A stretch of DNA of 64,000 bases. Origin: Pomacea canaliculata (lineage: Eukaryota > Mollusca > Gastropoda > Architaenioglossa > Ampullariidae). The notes beneath the pieces were generated by a model that was not told the origin of the DNA, made no database searches, and was given only the letters and a program-made list of their open reading frames with translations. Shown here in pieces: positions 38,001-50,000 of this stretch (position 1 is its first letter; each line of letters opens with the position of its first letter). The position numbers and the translations under genes were made by a program. The stretch is taken from positions 11,675,042 to 11,739,041 of the forward strand of contig NC_037590.1 in the NCBI RefSeq assembly GCF_003073045.1, given 5' to 3'.

Positions 38001-41000
38001 ATGCCATCAGTACTAGCACAAAATCCCATTCCTTAAATCCACCAGCAGGAACATGTATTCTGACTGACATGTTACTTCCAAAAGTAAAAGTAAAGCTTAA
38101 CATACCATAGGAAGGGGATCAAGACCATCAAGCATTCGTTTTAGATTGGCAATAATCTCACGGATGTCATAGTTTGGGATCTTAGTACTCCATCCCGTGC
38201 CAATACCATCAGCTCCATTCACAAGTACCATGGGAATTATGGGACAGTACCATTCAGGCTCAATGCGCTGGTTGTCATCAAACAAATGTCTGAGCAAACC
38301 ATCATCCTTAGGGTTGAACACATGTCGTGCCAGAGGACTGTGAGAGTTAAAAAAAATCTGTATGAAGACCAAGAAAAACCTTCCCAATGATACAAATCTG
38401 TATATAAAAGAAGTCTTAGTGTAACCATCTTCTTTACTGAAGGAGTCACCCGATTAAGCGCTTTGGTAAGCTCTCATGTACAAGTTTTCTGTTTACAGCA
38501 AACAGATGCTAAGATGCAGCAAGATGTTATTACCCCTGTTAAGCAAACTTTATAACAGATTTTGCCCTTTGGAAGACGTCTGTGATCATACCTGAGCATT
38601 GTGAATATGTATCTGGGACTGGCAGCATCTTTTCCACCATGGAGACGGGTACCAAACTGACCCAAAGGTTGCAACAGGTTCAGGTTATTTGAACCCACAA
38701 AATTTTGTGCAAGGTTGATGATAGTACTCATCAAGGAAACCTACACAGAACACGGCCATGCAGAGGTAACTGATTTCTTGCTGTTTTGTCAAGATGATAC
38801 ACAATCAGTTTTATATTATACTATTAATAATAATAAATTGTACAACTTTAAGTGCAGAATTATGCTCACAAAGGAGCATGCACACTCAGCATTTGACCAA
38901 AAAAAAAAAAAAAAAGTAGATAAATATTTAGTACATAAAGAAACAGAAAGATGGGCAATAATGAAGATACAAAGGTAACATTAGCAATGAAAGAATATCA
39001 GCAGGATAACCTCAAGAAATACAAGAAAGAACCAACTACTTCAGTGATTATGCGACTGGTCCATTTCAAAGGGTGAGTGGTTTTACAAGTATAAAAAGAG
39101 ATAAGCTCTTAAGCTATAAACAGTCAAGAATCACAAAAACTGTTTACATTTACATTAATGAAATCCAGTAGATGACACTCCCATTCAAGAAATATCCATG
39201 TGTAAATAAGCTGCCTTAAAAACAGTGATAAGCTGGACAGGATTTTGGGTTTTGTAGTGCTAAATAACATAGCTACTAAAAACTAGATGGCCATTTATGG
39301 AACTAAATGGGTATAAATTTCTCTCGAATATTAGTGCACACCGGGCAAATAAAAATGCAGTTCTGCCTCTTCAATATCACGATGGAATGGGCAGTTATGA
39401 TCCATAGCAATAAAGTTAACTATAAAACACCTGCAAAAAGAATGACAACAAAGGCTCACTGTATTGGTGACAAGCACTAACTGTTGTGCCACCGGACCTT
39501 TTTGTAGAGAATAATTTATTTGAGTATTGTGTGACCAAAAAAAAAAAAAATCCTGTAAGTCAGATAAGAATCAAACCATTCCAAGGTCAGAGATGTCTCA
39601 AAGAGTAAGGAGTCTTGGAAAGAGAATACAATGCAGACAGGTGAGGCTATAATAACTATTAATGAGAGAAGAATATCAGTTATTACATTGATGAGAGCAG
39701 TCTCAGTCCAATGAACATGATGACTGAGTGGTAGGGATGAGACGACAAGTTTGTAGATGTCTAGAGTTGCGTCAAAATCTAATTGATATTTTAGAGAGGA
39801 AAGACAAGTTAGAGATGGGGTAATAGTCAATGTAATACAATGACAGCTAGTATGGGCTTCTTGAACAGTGGCTCCAATGAAGTGGAAAAATGCCTCTTGA
39901 TGCTGATCTGACAAGATTTGTGAAGTAAAATATCAAAACATTCAAGGTGGGTAGGCACTAACTAAATTAACTATGATCTAATATTATGTTCATGATATAC
40001 TTGTTTTATAATACTTATTCAATGGATAACCTGGAATAAAGCATTTTAAAACAAATATTTAGGAAAATATAAGCAACAAAATTAAAAAAATTCTCTCACT
40101 TCACCATGATGGTAAGCAGACTGTTCTGCCACAGACCCAGCCAACTGGGCTACTTTGAGCTCCTTCTGCGTAAGATTGCGCTTGATGCAAGTGAATATAA
40201 CTTTTCGCTGACCTGGTTTGAGACCATCCATTAAAGATGGAATAGAGCGTACAAGGTCCATGTTGCTAAACAGAATCAGCTCACGATTGATGAATTCACT
40301 GTAAGTGATTTGACGTGTGTCTTTTCCATACAGGTAGAGCTTTAAAAAAAAAAAATAAATAAAAAATTATTGTAAACAGAGATCAAGGGACCAATCTACA
40401 TAAAGAATTTTGAAGTGTGCTTACCTGTGTTCAAGGTATGCAATTAAATCTAACCTAACAGTTTGCTGGCCTCAAAACCCACTCATGTTGCCCAGCTAAA
40501 TCCATACAGGAATATACACATTTTAAATGTGCAAACTATTTCAAAAATAGTAACCTTCATAAAGAATTCTGTGCAAATTTTGTCTTCTTTAGATGGCTTG
40601 AATTATTGTAAATTTCTCTACATTATGATTACAAAGATCGCAAGAGAAATAAAGCATGCTGAAATGTATCTGACACTTGAAAGTCCTTTTATATAACAGA
40701 TTCAGAAGAATATTTTTACAAAGATAGTAAATTAAACAACAGAGATGTAATATGACAACAATATTGCATCTTTTACAATTTCAGATTGGTGAAAATGCCT
40801 ATGTATTTTTTAAAATAAAATTTAACCCTTTGGCTGCCTATGCATTAGTGTGCCCACTACCGAATATTCGGTCAGTAGCATGTTCTAATTGTAAAAAAGA
40901 AACTGAAGTGGCGGTTGTGTAATGGTCGGCAGATATTTGATTCCCCCTATTTATAGCACTGGCTCTGACGCCATGCTTGTTTTGATTGGCATTTTATCGG

Positions 41001-44000
41001 ACTGGAAATAGAGCGATCCTCATCTAGAGTTTTGCAAACATTGGTTACATTGGTTAGCAAAAAAGAGCATTTTCTGCTGAATAATGTGGTATATAACTTA
41101 GCATGGGTTGAATTTAAAATAGCCAAGCTCTTCCTGGGTAAAGAGACCAACCCTTTTTCAAAAAGCTGGCACAGGCAGTCACAATGGTAGCTATAGCTAG
41201 TAATTCTGATGCAAAAGGACAGACTGACACAAATATACAGAAGCACTTAAGTAAATAATTTCTTAGATAAATTATTATCTGTCACATTCTCTTCACCAGA
41301 GACAACAAAAGACTCATCCTCTGAATAAAAACTTTCTGATTCAGAATCAGAATCCTATTCGAAATCGGAAATTCTTGACTAGATCTCAAATCAAAATGAA
41401 AGAACCACTCACAACCACGTTCGCATAGTGAAAGTGAAAGACAGGAAACAACACAGTCTTTGGTGTTCTGGGGAATAATACGTACACTTGGTCTTCAAAC
41501 CCTGATAGCGACAAACTAGAGAGTATATTTGTATTTGCATGGGACTTCAGCATCTGTTTTGTCTTAATGTCACCAGATCTTCAATCATAAGTATATTACT
41601 TTTCCCACTAAAGGACACACCTCAGGCAATCCCATTTCTGCCCGTCTCTTGCGTTCCTCCATGTAGTTGGTAAGCCATTCTTTACGTTCTTCAATCTTCT
41701 TCTTACTGAAAGCAAGGTTGATAGAAGCGTCATCATCAAGTCCTCCATAACGAAATGGAATCCGATGCCTCACCATGTCCTGAAAGTAGTCTTTGGCCTC
41801 CTTTGAAGTGGAGGTACCCAAACCTGTGTGGCAAGACACAATGGTTTAGTGTAAAACTTTTTGAATAAGTTGATTAAGCAGCACCGAGTGAGCCCAAATA
41901 TTTAAATGTATGATATATAACTGGCACAGCTGCATATGGTTTTAATAGCTACTACTTTAGTGTATCTCATAGATTTTTTAAAATTCATGTATTCATATAG
42001 AAATTATACACTATCTGAAACTCCCCATCCCCACTTACAAATTTGATATTTTCTACTCATCCGTTATGCAGTTTTCAAAACCCCTGCATCTAAATAGCTT
42101 CAAGTAAATAGTTACTTATCTTTTAATTAGCACATTTTTATTTTCGTAACTGAGCACACTTCCCTAGACAGTTTTAACTACCCACTGTGATTAACAAAGT
42201 TGGTCATTATCACCGTCACTGACAACCACAACAAACTCAAATCACACCTATAGGCTGAGGATTTAGAAAGTAGTTTTTTTTTCTTGGTGAGTTTGTCAGA
42301 ATAATACCTGTGTAGCTGACCAACAACATCCCACACCTTCCCTGTCAACACAAATACAATATCAGGTCTGAAAGCAGAAGATATGTCTGAATGAAAGACC
42401 TTTGTAGTACTTGACTTTCCAAGTATGCCAGTTGTCAGTTGTCCGCTTCCACTCTTCAAATTCTGGCAAGCTGAAGAAGGAAAGTTCAGTCTTTCCCTTA
42501 AAGACCTGATTAGAAAAAAAAAAATCCAAAAACTTTTGATATTCTTTAGTGTCAACACTAAAAACAATATCTTCCAAAAAAAAAAAAGTTCATATCAAAC
42601 TGAAACCAGACTGCCTACAAAATTTGTGTTAATACCATTAGAAAACTTTATATTTCATTCTGCACTAGAAACTTACCTTGACAATAGGAGTGATAAATTC
42701 TTCCACAAAATTGTGTTGCAACAAATTAGGCCAGAAGTGATGTACAAAGTTTATAAGCAGGCCTTTAATGTGGGATCCATCTTGATCCTGATCCGTCATT
42801 ATCATCAGTTTCCCATAGCGCAGGGTCCGCAGTTTCTCTGCTGTGTCATACGTTTCTTTGAAGTGAAGTCCTAGGATCTTGATTATGTTGTTGATTTCAG
42901 CATTGTCCATGATCTACAAGCAGAGTATTTAGAAAGTGTGAAATATTCAGAGCATGAATGGAAGAAATGGGGAAAGTGGGGTCAGATATTTTGAACTCTG
43001 CTGAAAATGCCAAAATCACAAATGATAGCTTTATATATTTGGTTTCCTTTTACAACTTAAAGTTATTCACAAAGATGTTTGTGGATCAGAAAAAAAAGTG
43101 ATAATTCAATAAAATAAAAGAAGCATACATTCTGAATCGGGTGAGAAACATCTTCAACAAAAGCTAAGATGCAACATAGGCTGTCTTGTGCTAACACGCT
43201 AAAAACAATGCCACGATCATAAATGATTTGCATTTAGCTTCTGCGAACTGACCTGTTTATGGGTTGCCTCTCTCACATTGAGCAATTTACCCCTCAATGG
43301 AAAAACACCATAGTGATCACGCCCAATAACTCCCAGACCAGCAACTGCCAATGATTTAGCGGAATCTCCCTCTGTCAGAATCAGTGTACAGCGCTCTGAG
43401 TTTCGTGTACCGGCATCATTTGCATCATCCAGCTTGGGAATGCCTTTCAGTTTGGAATGCTTAGATGCATGGCACTTTTGGTTTAGCTGTGCTTGAGCTT
43501 TAAACTTCATCCAGCTCAGAACACTCTCTACAATGCCACATTTATTTACCTGGAAGAATGAAGGAGAAATAAAAATAATAATCCCCAAGAATTACATTCT
43601 CGCCTAAGCAGAAATACACTAATGATATATAAAACAGGGATTTTTCTCAAAGTATTTTTCATAAGATAGTCTAAACAGTTATTTCTAGACCAGTACTTAC
43701 CACCCCCCCCCCTACACACAAATCACATGGACAGTATGCACTATAATACAAGAAATTTTTATAAAAACAAAAACATAGGGATTTGATCCAAACCACACCT
43801 AAAACATAATAGGCAATCTTGCCTAACTAAGCTTATATCTCTTTAATAAATTTAACTTCTAGGAATTAAGGACAAATAACTCACCTGAAGGATAAACTTG
43901 TCACTAAGCTGGCATTTTGAACCAAAGGACTTTGCCTGCTTGGTCATATTTTCTTTTGTCTGTGAGTCAAATGTGGGATTCTCTATCAGACAGTTTACGA

Positions 44001-47000
44001 ACACCCACAAATGACTTTTTACCTGCAAAATACAACGAAAACAATGTGGCATATTTTGGCACAGCTCAAAATTTGTTTTCTTGGAGGAAAAACAAAATCT
44101 GTTCATTAAAAGTTTTTAGATTAACACAGAAGCATACAAGAAAGGGCTCATTACATTATATTTATAGGTGTTATGAACATTTTCAGATACAGCTATTGCA
44201 ATTACAGCCATACAAAAACTTACTCCAACCATTCACTAAGTCTGGGTAAGAACTTTAAGAACATTTTATGTGCCCTAAAGTGATGGACTGATCTGCAAAT
44301 AGTTACCAGATTAAAGAAAACAGGAAAAAAAAAAAAAAACCCTCCTGAGCAATGCAATGTGTGAAACAGCAAAGGAAGGTACCTGAAAGGGCCTTATGTT
44401 GATGCCATCTTTATTCTTCTTCTTTATGACTTCTAATAACTTGGTCACACACTGGTCAGCTACATAGTCTACATGGCGCCCACCCTTAAAAAGACAAAAT
44501 CAGACACCAACACTGTTAACCAGTCACATAAGCGTGCTTCATTCACATAAAAATATCAAAATATTTCAATTTAACTGCAGTTATAACAAGTCAGTGAAGA
44601 CTAAAAATAACATCAATTTAAAAAACAAGTTAGCACACAACTGTTTTAAACTCTCTAGCAACAAGGCTTCTTATATTTATGAAACCTTCATATAATACTG
44701 CACAGAAACACTAATGCATGCAACATCCAACCCTACTAAAAAATGTTTCTACATAAAGCATGACAATTTGACTTCCAAAAGATCTAGGATCTAGTACTGA
44801 GCAAACTTTTAAGTACGATGTTTCCAAAAGGGGCCATAAAAACAAATGAAAGCTAGAGGTACAAAGCTGAGAAAAAGGTAAGAAACCCTGTTTGTAAACT
44901 TCTTTTTGAACAAGAATTCTCTCCATCTACTTTTCCTTAGAAAATCTAGCACAACCTTGATTAGCATTAGCTGTTCTTTGTGACACATGTATACACTACA
45001 AACAAAAAGGTGTATTAATTTTGTTTTTTAACCTGAAAGTGATGCATCAACCATAACCTTACACATTACCTTTGTGGTGGCAATGCTATTTACAAAGCTG
45101 ACTTGCTGAAAACCACTGTCACTCAAGGCAACACCAACTTCCCAGCGTGGGTTTACATGTTCATACACAACCTTTAGAGGCTGACCTGCTTCATCAGTCT
45201 TGTCCTTTAAGTACAAATCCATGTAATCACGGAAGTTCTTGACCTGCAACAATAATGTCACAATGTATTATCCTGTACAAAAAAACAAAAAGAAAAAAAA
45301 AAAACCCAACAAAAAAACAAAAACAAAACAAAACAAAACCAACAAAAAACAAACGAATTCAAGAAATCTGCATAATTTCAGCATCCTTAAATCTTACTGA
45401 AAAATATTATATAACATGTCCTCTTTAACCATATATCCTCTTTCACTTACAGGAATTTTCTTTCCATTCAAGAATACTTTGACACCTCGTGTAGAGGCTG
45501 CCACATCGTAGGCACGGCGAGTGAATAGAGCAACAATGTCTCGGTCAAGCACAGTCATACCAAACTTGCTGAGATCTGGGTGGAAGGTCACACATGTGAA
45601 GTCATGTTCCTTTGACTCGGTAATAGTGGGATCTTTGGTTTTTGTCATGTTGTCTGTCCAAGTCTGTAATAAGAGAAAGAACATATTTAAGACTTTATGG
45701 TTGTGAAATATATTTGTTCAGGCAGTTAGACGTTAGAAACTATGGCTAAAAAAAAAAATGTTCTGCAATCAAGATTTCACTCTTCTTTCCAAACCCATAC
45801 TCACCCAAATGTTTATCAAAGATCTACAGACTGTTGTATTACATTTAACTAAATCTTAATGTAGGAATTAGAGTGAAATATATAAGTGGTAGGAAATACA
45901 CATACATACCTGTTTGAATGCTTTGCGGTAATCACCAGAAGAAGTTTCAACAATAAATTTTGTGCTAAAGATGTTGCAGAGTTTTGCACCATATCCATTG
46001 CGACCACCTGAAACAATGTCGTTCACAAAACATCAAAGTTAATGAGTAAATATCACATTTCCCAAAGAACGTCATCTTCAAGAATCAGGCATTTGAACTG
46101 GCCATGGTAATATTAAACTAACCAATGGATCACTGTTATGATCCAAGTTGAAAAAAATGCCAAAAAGGTTGTGTACATCTATACATAAAAGTTTTGAAAC
46201 TAAAGCCGCCATACCATTATATGACATAATGTGCAGAATTGCATGATACAGTAAAACCTCCATATTAAAACTCGCTAAAATCCACCAAAATCAAGTCAAA
46301 ACAGACAGGATATAGTAAGGAAATCAACCTTTCCATTTTCATTCCAGGAACCATGACTTAAAGACCTATAAATTAAATTAAATATCAAAACAAAGCTATT
46401 AAAAAAATTAAAATGCTTCATCATCTCTGCTTTTGTTTGGTCAAGCTTATTCTGTCACTGTTGTGCTTGACTAAAGATTATTAGGGGGAAATAATTCTCC
46501 AGATAGAGTAACTGATCAATACTCCTGTACCATGTACTAAAGTCTTTAGCCAGTAGGTAAAAATGACTGAAAATATCGGTACTGCAGAACTTTATTTCTA
46601 TGTACCATCACAATTCAGTTAAAATATATAAACCATTTCTATTTTTATATCATTGTCAATAATTGAAGGTAAGAGAAATCAAGAAAATCTACCACCATGT
46701 AAGAAACCGAGAAAGGCAAACTGGTCGCATGAAAATGAAGTGCTAAACACACTTACAACATAGCTGTGACATGTATCCCGATTCACAGTTTTTAAATCCA
46801 CTTATCATTGATAATATCCAGAATGTCATGACAGCGAAATTGTAATCTTTGATATAATGCTAAGTTATGTCATGAATTGATTGGATTAGTTCAAATTTCT
46901 ATTTCTGGTTCACAGAGAATCAAGTATCAAGTAGCCATCTTTAGCTGGCCTCAAGCGAATTAAAGGCTAGCTTCTAGGGTGGATCCCCTGTGGGACCCCG

Positions 47001-50000
47001 GGGTATGCTTGCCTAGCAAGCATTGTAAGAATAGGGTCCCTGCCATCCAGCCAGGCATGTCGTAAGAGGCGACTAAGGTGGACACCTCACCTAGAGGTAA
47101 AATAGGTTGTGGTAGGGCTAACAACCCCACCATGTAAAAAAATCATGTTACAGAAACTAAAACCAGAGAACTCGTCACAGATGGCGAAGGTAATGAAGCA
47201 CACCAGGAGACTGGACTAATGACGGACGACAGCCAAACCCGAAAGGGAGCTGGCGCCCCGACAGCGGATTTACTGAAGCCGAGGCAAAAGTTGAGGGTGG
47301 GGTGCTGGAACGTCAGACCTTGTACCAGACTGGCAGGATGCTCCAATTAGTCAAGGAGTTTGACAACTACAACTTGGACATCCTGGGAGTCAGTGAGGTC
47401 AGATGGACCGGCACGGGAAAGAGGAGACTAGCGTCAGGACATACCATCTTGTTCTCAGGAAGATCAGACGCTCAGCACTCTGAAGGAGTAGCTCTACTCC
47501 TCAACAAGAAAACTGAAAAGGCACTGCTGGAATGGAAGCCTTACGGACCCAGGCTTTTGAGAGCAAGATTCCATTCAAAGTACACCAAGCTGACAGTGCT
47601 AGCTTGCTATGCACCAACAAATGACTCTGAGGCAGAAGACAAGGATGCTTTTTACGATCAGCTCCAGGCAGCCTCAGAAAGCGTTCCAGCCCACGACATG
47701 TTGCTCATCATCGGCGATCTCAATGCCAAGGTGGGAAGTGACAACACCTGCAGGGAGCATGTCATGGGCAAACATGGAATCGGAACCATCAATGACAACG
47801 GAGAGAGACTGGCAGACTTTTGTGAAGAAAACAACCTACTGATTGGAGGCACACTCTTCCCACACAAAGACATCCACAAGGCAACATGGACATCACCAGA
47901 TGGGATCACAAAGAACCAGATAGACCATGTCATCATCAACCGAAAATGGAGGAGCTCACTTCAAGATGTTAGAGCCTACAGAGGAGCAGACATTGCCAGT
48001 GACCACACTCTTGTGATAGCCACAGTTTCTCTGAAGCTGCGTCGATCACGAGGAAAACAGGCACGTCAGCAGAGAGTGGACTCCGGCAAACTAAAAAATC
48101 CAGCCACTGAAAGGGCCTTTGCTATGGAAGTAAAGAACAGGTTCCAAGCACTAGGAGACCAACAAGAGATGACCTTAGACGACTTCAATCGAGTCTTACA
48201 GGAATCAGGAGAGAAGATACTGGGCTTCCAACGGAAAAAGAAAGAACAGTGGATCAGAGAAGAGACATGGAAGAAGATAGAAGAGAGAAAGTCAGCCAAA
48301 CAAAGAATCAACAGCACCAGATCTGAACGCCTGAAGGAACAACTCAGACAAAGATATACAAAACTAAACAAAGAGGTAAAGAGGATGGCAAGAACCGACA
48401 AAAGAGACCATATAGAGAAACTGGCAGATGAAGCAGAAAATGCAGCAAGTAAAAATGACCTGAAGACACTGTACAAGATTAACAAACAACTAAACAACGG
48501 GTTTAAGAACAGTGATGTGCCAGTGAAAGACGTGAACGGTAATGTCGTCGAGGGAGAAGCAGGAAGACTACAGCGCTGGAGGGAACATTTTGAGTCGGTT
48601 CTGAACAGACCAGATCCCCCTCAGCTTGCAGACATCCAGCCAGCAGCTATAGACCTTGACATCTGCACAGACCCACCAAGCCTGGAAGAAGTGACAGCAG
48701 CAGTCAAGACAATGAAGAGCGGCAAAGCACCAGGGGCAGATGGAATAACAGCAGAGATGTTGAAAGCAGATATAAATGTGACAGCTCCCAAGCTGACTGA
48801 AATCTTCAGGCAAATTTGGGAATCAGGGCAGGTCCCTGTTGCGTGGAAGACAGGGCTCATCTTCAAGTTACCCAAGAAAGGAGATCTTGGAGACTGCAAT
48901 AATTGGAGGGGCATAACACTTCTTTCCCTCACCAGCAAGGTCTTCAGCAAGATTGTTTTGTCAAGACTGACGGCAACTCTTGAGAAAGACCTCCGACCAC
49001 AGCAAGCAGGATTTCGCCCTGGGCGATCCTGCTCCGAACACATCTTCATTCTGCGACAGATTCTGGAGCAGAGCAACGAATGGAACACACCGCTGTACAT
49101 CAATTTCATCGACCTGGAGAAGGCTTTTGACAGCATCCACCGCGAGTCCTTATGGAAGATCCTGAGGCATTACGGAGTCCCTGCAAAACTTGTTCAGGTC
49201 ATTGCAATGCTGTACAGCGATTTCAAATCCCAGGTTGTCTGTGACACTGAGCTCACAGACCCCTTCAACGTCAGTACCGGGGTGAAGCAGGGCTGCATTC
49301 TGTCGCCGTTCCTCTTCATCCTGGCCATGGACTGGATCATGAAGACTTCCACCGACAGTGAGAGGAGAGGGATCAGATGGACCATGACTATGACGGCAAC
49401 AACAGCGCTGGAAGACTTAGACTTTGCTGATGACATTGCCCTGCTGTCACACCGCCACCAAGACATGCAGGAAAAAACAAAGGCCTTCTCAGAAACAGCT
49501 GGAAACCTTGGCTTGAAGGTCAGCACAAAGAAAACGAAAAGTATGAGAGTGAACGCCAGAGTCCAAGACAGCATCAAACTAAATGGTGAAGAGATTGAGG
49601 AAGTTGACAGTTTCACCTATCTTGGGTCCAAAATGTCAAACACCGGGGATGCGGAGGTGGAGATTCGAGCCCGACTGGCGAAAGCCAGCCAGGCCTTCGC
49701 CTCACTCAGGAGCACATGGAAGGCAAAAAACATCAGCCAGAAGATCAAGCTGAGAATCTTCAAGTCAAATGTGATCAGCACCCTCCTTTACGGATCAGAA
49801 TCTTGGAAGATGACCAAAACCATCAGTAACAAGCTTGACGTCTTCCAAAACAGATGCCTCAGGCGCATACTTAACATCTTTTGGCCAAACACCATCACCA
49901 ACGAAGAACTCCACCGAAGAACTGAAACCGAGTCCATCACTACGCAGGTTCAACGAAGGCGTTGGCGATGGATTGGACATGTGCTCCGCCAGCAGACAGC

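Noticed and set aside
40100..40104. Alternative end of TOP2 exon 15 at 40105 with donor GTGAAG
   Set aside because: It would shift the frame into exon 16 and break the conserved YHHGE-VSLM junction; the GTGAGA donor at 40098-40099 keeps the frame.
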